Positions 16,881 through 25,688 of a stretch of DNA of 64,000 nt are shown piece by piece (position 1 is the stretch's first letter; the number at the start of each line of letters is the position of its first letter). The notes under the pieces were generated by a model. It saw nothing but the letters and a program-made list of their open reading frames with translations. It had not been told where the DNA came from and did not search any database. The position numbers and the translations under genes were made by a program. Source of the DNA: Paraburkholderia nodosa DSM 21604 (GTDB lineage: Bacteria > Pseudomonadota > Gammaproteobacteria > Burkholderiales > Burkholderiaceae). The stretch covers positions 48,533-112,532 of the forward strand of contig NZ_JAFA01000027.1 in NCBI RefSeq assembly GCF_000519185.1, in the 5' to 3' direction.

Positions 16881-18479
16881 TCACGAAGAGCAACTGACTT
16901 CGAGCGAACTCGCCCAGTCGGGCGGCAGCCCTGCGTACGACGCGTTTTCGGGCTGCTCGTCGAATGGCCGCTCCAGCACCTTGGCGAGCCGCTCGACTTC
17001 GCTGAAGTCCTTTTGCGCGGCGCGCTCGATCGCCGTTTGCGCGAGGTGATTGCGCAGCACGTATTTCGGATTCGTGCGGTTCATCGCTGCTGCGCGCGCG
17101 GCGTCGTCGCGTGTTTCGTGCGCGAGGCGCGCGCGGTAGTCGGCGGCCCAGGCGTCGAAGGCGGCGCGATCGAGAAAAAGATCGCGCACCGGCGTGTCGC
17201 CGCTCGCGTCATGCTTCGAAACGCCCGCGAGATGGCGATATGTGAGCGTGAAATCGGCACGGTTCGCATGCATGATTTCGAACAGCTTGTTCGCGAGCGC
17301 GTCGTCGCCTTCGCGCTCGTGTTCGAGGCCGAGTTTCGCGCGCATGCGCGCTTCGAGCGCGGGCGCGAAGTGCCCCTTGAAGCGTTCGAGCACACCTTGC
17401 GCGTCGGCCACCACGCGTTCGCCGCGCTTCTTTTCGTCGGCGATCTCGTAGTGCGCGCCGAACAGCGGCACGAGCGCCTGCGCGAGGCAGAAGAGATTCC
17501 AGTACGCGATCTGCGGCTGCATGCGGTACGCGTAGCGGCCCTGCGAATCCGAATGATTGCAGATGTGGTTGGCGTCGAAGCCGTCCATGAAGCCGAACGG
17601 ACCGTAATCGATCGTGAGGCCGAGGATCGACATGTTGTCGGTGTTCATCACGCCGTGGCAGAAGCCCACGGCCTGCCATTCGACCATCAGCGCCGCCGTG
17701 GTGCGCACCGCTTCGTCGAGCAGGGCGAGGTACGGGTCGTCGGCGTCACGCAGTCGCGGATAGAAGCGCGCGATCACGTGGTCGGCGAGCGCGCGCAGTG
17801 CGTCCACGTCGTCGTGCGAATAGAAGTGCTCGAAGTGGCCGAAGCGTACGAAGCTCGGCGACACGCGCGTGACGACCGCAGCCGTTTCCATGTCTTCGCG
17901 GCGCACGGGCTGATCGGAGCCGGTCACCGTGAGTGCGCGCGTAGTCGGTATGCCGAGATGGTGCATGGCCTCCGAGCACAGAAATTCGCGGATCGACGAG
18001 CGCAGCACCGCGCGGCCGTCGCCCATGCGCGAGTAGGGCGTGCGCCCCGCGCCTTTGAGCTGGATCTCGTTGCGCCTGCCCTCGTGCTCGACCTCGCCGA
18101 GCGTGAGCGCGCGGCCGTCGCCGAGCTGGCCCGCCCACACGCCGAACTGGTGGCCGGAGTAGACCGTTGCGTACGACATGGCCGAAGGCGAGCGCTCGCG
18201 CGTGAAATTTCCACTGAAGAACGCGGCGAACGCGGGATCGGCAACAGCGGACGCATCGAGCCCGAGTTGCGCGGCCATGGCCTTCGAAAAGCCGACAACG
18301 TAAGGCGAAGGCAGCGGCGCGCCGGGCAGCCGCGTGTAAAAGCGGGCGCCGAGTGCGGCGAAGGCGTCGTCGCGCGGCACGATCAATGCGCGTTCGAAGT
18401 CGGCGAGCGGACCGGTGGCGGGCGTGTGCGTAGCGGACGAGCCGCCTTGGGAGTCGGGAGTGCCTGGTGAAAACGACAT
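16881..18479 (-). CDS. selO: SelO-type protein adenylyltransferase (YdiU)
   Basis: Pseudokinase-fold enzyme that transfers AMP from ATP to Ser, Thr or Tyr of redox-related proteins. At 532 residues it is somewhat longer than E. coli YdiU (478). Visible motifs are SGHQFGVWAGQLGDGRA, the Lys-containing EIQLKGAGRTPYSR, and the metal-binding block NTDNMSILGLTIDYGPFGFMD. The two redox cysteines known in E. coli correspond to ICNHSD and the C-terminal CSS. That terminal Cys takes the place of selenocysteine in animal SelO. The gene is first of the cluster with msrB next. Confidence 0.95.
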   Translation of the reverse strand: MSFSPGTPDSQGGSSATHTPATGPLADFERALIVPRDDAFAALGARFYTRLPGAPLPSPYVVGFSKAMAAQLGLDASAVADPAFAAFFSGNFTRERSPSAMSYATVYSGHQFGVWAGQLGDGRALTLGEVEHEGRRNEIQLKGAGRTPYSRMGDGRAVLRSSIREFLCSEAMHHLGIPTTRALTVTGSDQPVRREDMETAAVVTRVSPSFVRFGHFEHFYSHDDVDALRALADHVIARFYPRLRDADDPYLALLDEAVRTTAALMVEWQAVGFCHGVMNTDNMSILGLTIDYGPFGFMDGFDANHICNHSDSQGRYAYRMQPQIAYWNLFCLAQALVPLFGAHYEIADEKKRGERVVADAQGVLERFKGHFAPALEARMRAKLGLEHEREGDDALANKLFEIMHANRADFTLTYRHLAGVSKHDASGDTPVRDLFLDRAAFDAWAADYRARLAHETRDDAARAAAMNRTNPKYVLRNHLAQTAIERAAQKDFSEVERLAKVLERPFDEQPENASYAGLPPDWASSLEVSCSS

Positions 18480-18635
18480 ATTGAGGGCCTGTTGAATAGT
18501 CGATATTGTAAGTCCGCACCCGCCGGCGTGCTGGGGCGCGTTCGAAGCTTGCCGGCGCGCCGGCCACAGACGCGAACGTAGTACGCGAAAGACAACGACA
18601 CCGAACGCCGATCAAACGCGAGGAGACCGCTACCG

Positions 18636-20324
18636 ATGAGTGCGCCGCTGCTGGGACAGATGATGGATGTGCCGCTCACGCTCCCGTCGTTGATCGCGCA
18701 TGCGGCGCGCCATCATGGCAGCGCGCAGATCGTCTCGCGCCGCGTCGAGGGCGATATTCATCGTTACACGTACCGCGAGTGCGAGGTGCGCTCGAAGCAG
18801 CTTGCCGAGGCGCTCATGGCGCTGGGCGTGGCGCCGGGCGAGCGCGTCGGCACGCTGGCCTGGAACGGCTACCGGCACCTCGAAGCCTATTTCGGCGTGA
18901 CCGGTTTCGGCGCCGTGTGCCACACCATCAATCCGCGGCTCTTTCCCGAGCAGATCGCGTGGATCGTCAACCACGCCGACGACCGCTACGTCCTGTTCGA
19001 CATCACGTTCGCCGCGCTCGTCGATACGCTCGCGCCGCAATGCCCGAACGTGCGCGGCTGGGTCGCGCTGTGCGACGAGTCGCACCGGCCGCCAATGCGC
19101 ACGGAAGTGCTCTGCTACGAAACGCTGCTCGCCGCGCAGGACGCCAACTACGCGTGGCCCGAACTCGACGAGCGCAGCGCCTCGAACCTTTGTTACACGT
19201 CCGGCACCACGGGCAACCCGAAAGGCGCGCTCTACACCCACCGCTCGTCGGTGCTGCATGCGTATGGCGCGTCGCTGCCCGACGCAATGGGGCTTTCCGC
19301 GCGCGATGCGATCTTGCCGGTCGTGCCGATGTTCCATGTGAACGCATGGGGCATTCCGCATGCGGCACCGCTCACGGGCGCGAAACTCGTGCTGCCCGGC
19401 AAGGATCTCGACGGCAAGTCGCTCTACGAACTCATGGAAGCGGAAGGCGTCACCACCTCGGCCGGCGTGCCCACGGTCTGGCTCGGCTTGCTGGCGTATG
19501 TGCGCGGAGCCGGCGTGCGTTTTACCACACTCCAGCGCACCGTGGTCGGCGGCTCGGCCTGCCCGCCGGCGATACAACGAGCCTTCGAAGACGACTACGG
19601 CGTGCAGACCATCCACGCGTGGGGCATGACGGAGATGTCGCCGCTCGGCACGCTCTCGAGGCTCAACTGGGAGCAGTCGGAGCGCCCGCGCGAAGCGCAG
19701 CAGGCGCTGCTCGAAAAGCAGGGTCGCGTGATTTTCGGCGTGGACATGAAGATCGTGGGCGAAGACGGGCGGGAATTGCCTTGGGATGGCGTGACGTTCG
19801 GCGACCTGCACGTGCGCGGGCCGTGGGTGATCGACCATTATTTCCGCCAGGAAAGCGGCTCGCCGCTCGTGGACGGCTGGTTCCCCACGGGCGACGTCGC
19901 CACGATCGACCCCGATGGCTTCCTGCACATTACCGACCGCAGCAAGGACGTGATCAAGTCGGGCGGCGAGTGGATCAGCTCGATCGACCTGGAAAACATC
20001 GCAGTGGCGCATCCGGCCATCGCGGAGGCCGCGTGCATTGCCTGCGCGCATCCGCGGTGGACCGAACGGCCGCTCATCGTCGCGGTCAAGAAGCCCGGCG
20101 CCGCGGTCACGCGTGAAGAACTGCTCGCGTACTTCGAAGGCAAGGTCGCGAAGTGGTGGCTGCCCGACGACGCCGTGTTCGTCGACGAATTGCCCCATAC
20201 GGCAACGGGCAAGCTGCAAAAGCTCAAGCTGCGCGAGCAGTTCCGCGCATACGTGCTGCCGACTGCGCTCGCGGTGGAGGGCTGTCCGTTCGACCCGGCG
20301 CAAGACGCCGCGAAGCACGGGTAG
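18636..20324 (+). CDS. Acyl-CoA synthetase (AMP-forming), medium/long-chain type
   Basis: Activates a carboxylic acid to its CoA ester through an acyl-adenylate. Of its 562 residues, the AMP-binding loop YTSGTTGNPKG is at about 187-197. HAWGMTEMSPLGT is the A5 motif, GWFPTGDVATIDPDGFLHITDRSKD covers A7-A8 (read in parts), and the catalytic Lys lies in TGKLQKLKLR near the C-terminus. The closest general match is the DmdB/FadD3-like ligase group. A GAGGAGA ribosome site precedes the ATG. It is the first gene of a catabolic block, but a strong terminator separates it from fadB. Confidence 0.88.
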   Translation: MSAPLLGQMMDVPLTLPSLIAHAARHHGSAQIVSRRVEGDIHRYTYRECEVRSKQLAEALMALGVAPGERVGTLAWNGYRHLEAYFGVTGFGAVCHTINPRLFPEQIAWIVNHADDRYVLFDITFAALVDTLAPQCPNVRGWVALCDESHRPPMRTEVLCYETLLAAQDANYAWPELDERSASNLCYTSGTTGNPKGALYTHRSSVLHAYGASLPDAMGLSARDAILPVVPMFHVNAWGIPHAAPLTGAKLVLPGKDLDGKSLYELMEAEGVTTSAGVPTVWLGLLAYVRGAGVRFTTLQRTVVGGSACPPAIQRAFEDDYGVQTIHAWGMTEMSPLGTLSRLNWEQSERPREAQQALLEKQGRVIFGVDMKIVGEDGRELPWDGVTFGDLHVRGPWVIDHYFRQESGSPLVDGWFPTGDVATIDPDGFLHITDRSKDVIKSGGEWISSIDLENIAVAHPAIAEAACIACAHPRWTERPLIVAVKKPGAAVTREELLAYFEGKVAKWWLPDDAVFVDELPHTATGKLQKLKLREQFRAYVLPTALAVEGCPFDPAQDAAKHG

Positions 20325-20365
20325 GCCGCCCCGAGCCGCCCGCGCAGCCGCGCAAGGTTCTCCGG

Positions 20366-20391
20366 CGCAGCCATCTGGCTGCGTTTTTTTT
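20366..20391 (+). terminator. Rho-independent terminator after acyl-CoA synthetase
   Basis: The CGCAGCC / GGCTGCG stem with a 4-base loop is followed directly by eight T residues. Confidence 0.9.
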
Positions 20392-20461
20392 CTTCCGACT
20401 TTTGCCCGCCGACCCGCCAGATTCGTACGTTCAGTACAAACCCTGGCGTCCGCAGCGCAGC

Positions 20462-20496
20462 AAAAAATTGAACGAACGTTCTTTTTTGGGTATTCT
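20462..20496 (+). promoter_or_regulatory. fadB-operon promoter overlapped by a dyad operator
   Basis: TTGAAC (20468-20473) and TATTCT (20491-20496) form -35 and -10 boxes with 17-base spacing. GAACG-AA-CGTTC (20470-20481), flanked by A6 and T6 runs, is a dyad across the -35 box and spacer. This is a repressor-style layout, probably for a TetR-type fatty-acid regulator (inference). Confidence 0.6.
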
Positions 20497-20569
20497 GCCT
20501 GCTGACCGGGAATGTCGGACAATGAAACCGACGACGCACATCGCGGCCCGCAAGCATGGAGGCAGGCAA

Positions 20570-22651
20570 ATGGCAGTGGACTACACGACTCGCGACGGCG
20601 TCGCCGTCATCACGCTCAATAATCCGCCCGTCAACGGCCTCGGGCATTCGACCCGCGCAGGCATTGTCGAGGGCCTCGCGCGCGCCGCGATCGATCCGGC
20701 CGTTGCGGCCATCGTGATCACGGGCGCCGGCAAGGCGTTCTCGGGCGGCGCGGATATCACCGAATTCAACACGCCCAAGGCGATGCAGGAGCCCACGCTC
20801 CACACCGTCATCAAGGAAGTCGAAAAAAGCGCGAAGCCGGTCGTGGCCGCGATCCACAGCGTGGCCATGGGCGGCGGTCTCGAACTGGCGCTCGGCGCGC
20901 ACTACCGCATCGCCGCTCCCGGCGCGCAGATCGCGCTGCCCGAAGTGAAGCTCGGTATTCTGCCGGGCGCGGGCGGCACGCAGCGTCTGCCGCGTGCGAT
21001 CGGCCTTGAAGCCGCGCTCAACATGATCGTCACGGGCGCGCCGGTGATGAGCGAAAAGCTCGCGAATTCGGGGCTCTTCGACGCCATGGCGCAAGGCGAC
21101 CTGCTCGACGAGGCGATCGCATTCGCGCGCAAGGCGGCCGACAAACCGGGCCCGCATCCGCTCGTACGCCACCGCAAAATCGAACATGCGAACGCCGAAG
21201 GCTTCCTGCAGTTCTCGCGCAACACCGTGGGCGCGATGGCGAAGAACTACCCCGCGCCGGTCAAGTGCGTCGACGCCATCGCGGCGGGTGTGAAGCAGGG
21301 CTTCGAAAAGGGCCTCGCCTTTGAGCGCGAATGCTTCCTCGAACTCGTGCAGACGCCGGAAAGCCGCGCGCTGCGCCACGCGTTCTTCGGCGAGCGCGCC
21401 GCGAGCAAGATTCCCGATGTGCCGTCGAGCACGCCCACGCGCGACATCCAGAAGGTCGCGGTGATCGGCGCGGGCACGATGGGCGGCGGCATCACGATGA
21501 ACTTCCTCAACGCGGGCGTGCCGGTCACGCTGCTGGAAACGAAGCAGGAAGCACTCGAACGCGGCCTCGCCACGATCCGCAAGAACTACGAAGCGCAGGT
21601 CAAGAAGGGCAAGCTCACGCAGGAGAAGGTAGAAGCGCGCATGGCCCTCATCAGCCCGACGCTCTCCTACGACGACCTCAAGCAAGCCGATCTCATCATC
21701 GAAGCCGTGTTCGAAGAACTCGGCGTGAAGGAGCAGGTGTTCAAGCGCCTCGACGAAGTCGCCAAGGCTGGCGCGATCCTCGCCTCGAACACCTCGACGC
21801 TCGACGTCGACAAGATCGCGGCGTTCACGAAGCGTCCGCAGGACGTGGTCGGTCTGCACTTCTTCAGTCCTGCCAATGTAATGAAGCTGCTCGAAGTCGT
21901 GCGCGGCAAGGAAACGGGCAAAGACGTGCTCGCCACCGTCATGCAGGTCGCGAAGAAGATCCGCAAGACGGCCGTGGTTTCGGGCGTGTGCGACGGCTTC
22001 ATCGGCAACCGCATGATCGAACAGTACGTGCGTCAGGCGCTCTACATGCTCGAAGAAGGCGCGCTGCCCGCGCAAGTGGACCGGGCGATCGAGAAGTTCG
22101 GCTTCGCGATGGGTCCGTTCCGCATGAGCGACCTGGCGGGCAACGATATTGGCTGGGCCATTCGCAAGCGCCGTTATCAGGAACACCCGGACATGAAGTA
22201 CTCGAAGATCGCCGACCGTCTGTGCGAGACCGGCCGCTTCGGGCAGAAGACCGGCGCGGGCTGGTACGACTACAAGGCGGGCGAGCGCAACGCACTGCCG
22301 TCGAAGCTCGTCGACGAGATGATCGTGGCGTACTCGAAGGAAGCCGGTGTGGAGCGCCGCAAGATCAGCGACGAGGAAATCGTCGAGCGTCTCGTGTTCT
22401 CGCTCGTCAACGAAGGCGCGAAGATTCTCGAGGAGGGCATCGCTTCGAAGGCGTCGGACATCGACATGGTCTATCTCACGGGCTACGGCTTCCCGCTGTG
22501 GCGCGGCGGCCCGATGCTGTATGCCGACACGGTCGGCCTCTACAACGTCGAGCGCGCCATGCGCCGCTACGCGCAGCAGCGCAATGGCGAGGCGTGGGAA
22601 GTCGCGCCTTCGATCGTCGAACTGGCTGCCACGGGCGGTACGTTCAACTAA
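20570..22651 (+). CDS. fadB: FadB-type enoyl-CoA hydratase / 3-hydroxyacyl-CoA dehydrogenase
   Basis: Bifunctional beta-oxidation enzyme performing hydration and NAD-dependent oxidation. The start at 20570 (MAVDYTTRDG) has a GGAGG site 8 bases before it; an ATG at 20522 would add 16 residues. Of its 693 residues, the N-terminal hydratase has FSGGADI and GGGLELALG with Glu105, and LPEVKLG with Glu125. The dehydrogenase Rossmann motif VAVIGAGTMGGGITMNF is near 296-312, HFFSPANVMKLLEVV holds the catalytic His, and GFIGNRM follows. It is first in an apparent operon with pncA and a thiolase. Confidence 0.95.
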   Translation: MAVDYTTRDGVAVITLNNPPVNGLGHSTRAGIVEGLARAAIDPAVAAIVITGAGKAFSGGADITEFNTPKAMQEPTLHTVIKEVEKSAKPVVAAIHSVAMGGGLELALGAHYRIAAPGAQIALPEVKLGILPGAGGTQRLPRAIGLEAALNMIVTGAPVMSEKLANSGLFDAMAQGDLLDEAIAFARKAADKPGPHPLVRHRKIEHANAEGFLQFSRNTVGAMAKNYPAPVKCVDAIAAGVKQGFEKGLAFERECFLELVQTPESRALRHAFFGERAASKIPDVPSSTPTRDIQKVAVIGAGTMGGGITMNFLNAGVPVTLLETKQEALERGLATIRKNYEAQVKKGKLTQEKVEARMALISPTLSYDDLKQADLIIEAVFEELGVKEQVFKRLDEVAKAGAILASNTSTLDVDKIAAFTKRPQDVVGLHFFSPANVMKLLEVVRGKETGKDVLATVMQVAKKIRKTAVVSGVCDGFIGNRMIEQYVRQALYMLEEGALPAQVDRAIEKFGFAMGPFRMSDLAGNDIGWAIRKRRYQEHPDMKYSKIADRLCETGRFGQKTGAGWYDYKAGERNALPSKLVDEMIVAYSKEAGVERRKISDEEIVERLVFSLVNEGAKILEEGIASKASDIDMVYLTGYGFPLWRGGPMLYADTVGLYNVERAMRRYAQQRNGEAWEVAPSIVELAATGGTFN

Positions 22652-22697
22652 GCATCATTCACGGACGCAAAAGCGGACGAACAGGCGGACGAACATC

Positions 22698-23333
22698 ATG
22701 AGAAGCGCAGACGACGTGCTCCTGCTGATCGACCTGCAATACGACTTCATGCCGGGCGGGGCGCTTGCTGTCGCGCATGGCGATGAAGTCGTGCCGGTCG
22801 CGAACCGGCTCGCGCAGGGCTTCAGCCACGTGGTGCTCACGCAGGACTGGCACCCGGCGCAGCACGTTTCGTTTGCGGCCAACCACGCGGGGCGCGCGCC
22901 GTTCGAGACGACGGCGCTGCCCTACGGCGAGCAGGTGCTATGGCCCGTGCATTGCGTGCAGGGCACCGAAGGCGCCGCGCTGCATCGCGACCTGAACGTG
23001 CCGCACGCGCGCGCGGTGATCCGCAAGGGCCATCACGCTGACGTGGACAGCTACTCCGCGTTTCTCGAAGCCGACCGCAAGACGCCCACGGGCCTCGCGG
23101 GTTATTTGCGCGACGTGGGCGTGAAGCGCGTGTACTGCTGCGGCCTCGCGACCGACTATTGCGTGGCGTGGTCGGCGCTCGACGCGCGCACCGCGGGCTT
23201 CGAAACCGTGCTGATCGAAGACGCCTCGCGCGCCATCGACCTGAACGGCTCGCTTGCCGCCGCGTGGCAGCAGTTGCTGGCCGCCGGTGTGAAGCGCGCG
23301 CAATCGGCCGAGGTGCTGGCATTGTCCGCCTGA
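22698..23333 (+). CDS. pncA: Nicotinamidase
   Basis: Deamidates nicotinamide to nicotinate in the NAD salvage pathway. At 211 residues it has the triad Asp12 (LLIDLQYDF), Lys110 (VIRKGHHADVDSYS) and Cys155 (GLATDYCVAW). The metal site matches Asp50 and His52 (TQDWHPAQH) and His85. The ATG at 22698 begins MRSADDVLLL. It sits 46 bp after the fadB-type gene and 53 bp before the thiolase, so it appears embedded in a beta-oxidation transcript. That supply link between NAD and dehydrogenase demand is my inference. Confidence 0.95.
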   Translation: MRSADDVLLLIDLQYDFMPGGALAVAHGDEVVPVANRLAQGFSHVVLTQDWHPAQHVSFAANHAGRAPFETTALPYGEQVLWPVHCVQGTEGAALHRDLNVPHARAVIRKGHHADVDSYSAFLEADRKTPTGLAGYLRDVGVKRVYCCGLATDYCVAWSALDARTAGFETVLIEDASRAIDLNGSLAAAWQQLLAAGVKRAQSAEVLALSA

Positions 23334-23386
23334 ACGTCCAATCAAAGCCATCCTCTGGATTCAATATTCGTAGTGGGAGACATCGC

Positions 23387-24565
23387 ATGACTGACGCCGT
23401 AATCGTATCGACCGCCCGCACGGGCCTCGCCAAATCCTGGAAGGGCGCCTTCAACATGACGCACGGCGCCACGCTCGGCGGGCACGTGACGCAAGCCGCC
23501 GTCGAGCGCGCGAAGATCGACCCCGCGCGCGTGGAAGACGTGATCATGGGTTGCGCGAACCCCGAGGGCGCAACGGGCGCGAATATCGCGCGCCAGATCG
23601 CGCTGCGCGCGGGCCTGCCCGTGAGCGTGCCGGGCATGACCGTGAACCGCTTCTGTTCGTCTGGACTCCAGACGATTGCGCTTGCCGCGCAACGCGTGAT
23701 CGCGGGTGAAGGCGACGTGTTCGTCGCGGGCGGGGTGGAATCGATCTCGTGCGTGCAGAACGAGATGAACCGCCACATGGTGGCCGAAGGCTGGCTCAAC
23801 CAGCACAAGCCTGAAATCTACTGGAGCATGCTGCAAACGGCCGAGAACGTCGCGAAGCGCTATGAAATCTCGAAGGAACGCCAGGACGAGTACGGCGTGC
23901 AGTCGCAGTTGCGCGCGGCGGCCGCGCAGGCAGCGGGTCTCTTCAACGACGAAATCGTGCCGATGACGGTGCTCGCCGGGGTTGCCGACAAGGCGACGGG
24001 GCAGCTCGTCACGAAGGAAGTGACGATCGCAGCCGACGAAGGCATTCGCGCCGACACCACGCTCGAAGGCGTTGCGAAAATCCGCACGGCGATGCCGGGC
24101 GGCGTCATCACGGCCGGTAACGCGAGCCAGTTCTCGGACGGTGCGAGCGCCTGCGTCGTCATGAACGCGAAAGTCGCGGAGCGCGAAGGCCTGCAGCCGC
24201 TCGGCATCTTCCGAGGCTTCGCCGTGGCGGGCTGCGAGCCGGACGAGATGGGCATCGGTCCCGTGTTCGCCGTGCCCAAGCTGCTCAAGCAGACGGGCCT
24301 GAAGGTCGAGGACATCGGCCTGTGGGAGCTGAACGAAGCGTTCGCGGTGCAGGTGCTGTATTGCCGCGACAAGCTCGGCATTCCCGCCGACCGCCTGAAC
24401 GTGAACGGCGGCGCGATTGCCGTCGGTCACCCATATGGCGTGTCGGGCGCTCGCCTCACGGGCCATGCGCTCATCGAAGGCAAGCGCCGCGGCGCGAAGT
24501 TCGTCGTGGTGACGATGTGCATCGGCGGCGGGCAGGGCGCTGCCGGCCTCTTCGAAGTCGTCTGA
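23387..24565 (+). CDS. Acetyl-CoA acyltransferase (3-ketoacyl-CoA thiolase)
   Basis: Thiolytic cleavage, the last step of beta-oxidation. Of its 392 residues, catalytic Cys90 lies in NRFCSSGLQTI, His348 in AVGHPYGVSG and Cys378 in MCIGGGQGAAG. The ATG at 23387 is 53 bp past pncA. Together with the FadB-type enzyme it completes the hydratase-dehydrogenase-thiolase set, so it is the functional FadA partner here. A hairpin without T-tract (24575-24600) follows the stop. Confidence 0.95.
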   Translation: MTDAVIVSTARTGLAKSWKGAFNMTHGATLGGHVTQAAVERAKIDPARVEDVIMGCANPEGATGANIARQIALRAGLPVSVPGMTVNRFCSSGLQTIALAAQRVIAGEGDVFVAGGVESISCVQNEMNRHMVAEGWLNQHKPEIYWSMLQTAENVAKRYEISKERQDEYGVQSQLRAAAAQAAGLFNDEIVPMTVLAGVADKATGQLVTKEVTIAADEGIRADTTLEGVAKIRTAMPGGVITAGNASQFSDGASACVVMNAKVAEREGLQPLGIFRGFAVAGCEPDEMGIGPVFAVPKLLKQTGLKVEDIGLWELNEAFAVQVLYCRDKLGIPADRLNVNGGAIAVGHPYGVSGARLTGHALIEGKRRGAKFVVVTMCIGGGQGAAGLFEVV

Positions 24566-24739
24566 CGCCAGGGCGCGGCAGTGGACATGCCCGCTGCCGC
24601 ACTCACGATTTCATCGCTTTCCCGCTGCTTTACGCGCGCCGGGCCGCCCTCGCGCTCGAGTCGCTGCGGGTATCATGACGGCTGTCGGCGCGCACACGGT
24701 GCGGCGCCTGTTCCCATGCAGACTGAAAGAGGTGAGTTC

Positions 24740-25042
24740 GTGATTCGTCATATCGTGATGTGGAAGCTCAAGGAGTCGGCCGAAGGCGCGACGCGTGCCG
24801 AGAACGTCGTGAAGTTCAAGGCGCTGCTCGAAGCCTGCCGAGATCTCGTGCCGGGCACGCTGCACCTCGAAGTCGGAGTGGCCGGCCCGGGCCTCGCTTC
24901 CACGTTCGACCTCGTGCTCGTTTCCGACTTCGCCGATCAGGCCGCGCTCGACGGCTATCAGGACCACCCCGAGCATCTCGTCGTGAAGCAGTTCGCGAAG
25001 CTCGTGGTCGAGTCGCGCCAGTGCGTGGATTACGTGGTCTGA
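24740..25042 (+). CDS. Dabb (stress-responsive A/B barrel) domain protein
   Basis: A 100-residue ferredoxin-like dimeric barrel beginning VIRHIVMWKLKE, with HLEVGV, FDLVLVSDF and the closing HPEHLVVKQFAKLVVESRQ typical of the family. The GTG at 24740 is chosen because AGAGGTGAG lies just before it; the upstream ATG at 24716 has no ribosome site. Dabb proteins are small enzymes or ligand binders of varied function, and none can be assigned. It starts a short series with a thioesterase 8 bp downstream. Confidence 0.85.
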   Translation: MIRHIVMWKLKESAEGATRAENVVKFKALLEACRDLVPGTLHLEVGVAGPGLASTFDLVLVSDFADQAALDGYQDHPEHLVVKQFAKLVVESRQCVDYVV

Positions 25043-25050
25043 AACGCATC

Positions 25051-25578
25051 ATGACCGGTACCGCAGATCAATCCCAGGGCGGCGGCGCGCCAAAAGGCGA
25101 AGACGCTCGACAACCGCAACCATCGCTCACGATCATCGAGAGTCCGTTCGTCGAGCATCTCGGCGCGCAACTCGTGAGCGCGCGCGACGGTGCGAGCGAA
25201 GTCGTGCTGCCGCTCGCCGAGCGGCATCTGAATACGTGGGACGTCGCGCACGGCGGCGTCACGATGACGCTCGCCGACATCGCGCTCGCCATGGCGGCGC
25301 GCAGCGTCGCCGCCGACGGCGTGGGCGTCGTCACCGTCGAAATGAAAGTGAACTTCATGCAGCCGGGGCGCGGCGAATTGCGCGCCACCGGCCGCGTGCT
25401 GCACCGTTCCACCACGATGGCCTATTGCGAAGGCGAGATTCGCGACAGCGAAGGCCATTTCGTCGCCAAGGCGCTCGGCACCTTCAAGTACATGCGCCGG
25501 CTTGCAGTGGGCCGCGACGTGACGCGTCAGCGTCTGCGCAGCGACCCCAGCGCGCGGCCGGGGCCGAGCGACGGTTAA
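25051..25578 (+). CDS. PaaI-family hotdog-fold thioesterase
   Basis: Likely hydrolyses acyl- or aryl-CoA thioesters. At 175 residues it has the PaaI core: LNTWDVAHGGVTMTLADIAL (the HGG plus Asp motif near residues 65-75), VTVEMKVNFMQPG and GTFKYMRR. The N-terminal 25 residues are polar and disordered-looking, and the C-terminus is a basic, Arg-rich tail. Its start lies 8 bp after the Dabb gene stop, so the pair is co-transcribed. A housekeeping role in releasing trapped CoA during acyl catabolism fits the neighbourhood. Confidence 0.88.
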   Translation: MTGTADQSQGGGAPKGEDARQPQPSLTIIESPFVEHLGAQLVSARDGASEVVLPLAERHLNTWDVAHGGVTMTLADIALAMAARSVAADGVGVVTVEMKVNFMQPGRGELRATGRVLHRSTTMAYCEGEIRDSEGHFVAKALGTFKYMRRLAVGRDVTRQRLRSDPSARPGPSDG

Positions 25579-25688
25579 ACGCGCAATCGGGCGCGTGCGA
25601 GGGCTTTGCTCGTGCGCGCCCGGTTGCTGTTCTCTCGCGCGGCAGGCGTGCAACGCCTCGCCGCGCCCAACGAAGCAACACGGACGCC

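Noticed and set aside
16881..18479. Selenocysteine in SelO
   Set aside because: The C-terminal position is encoded as Cys (CSS) and there is no in-frame TGA, so no selenoprotein is needed.
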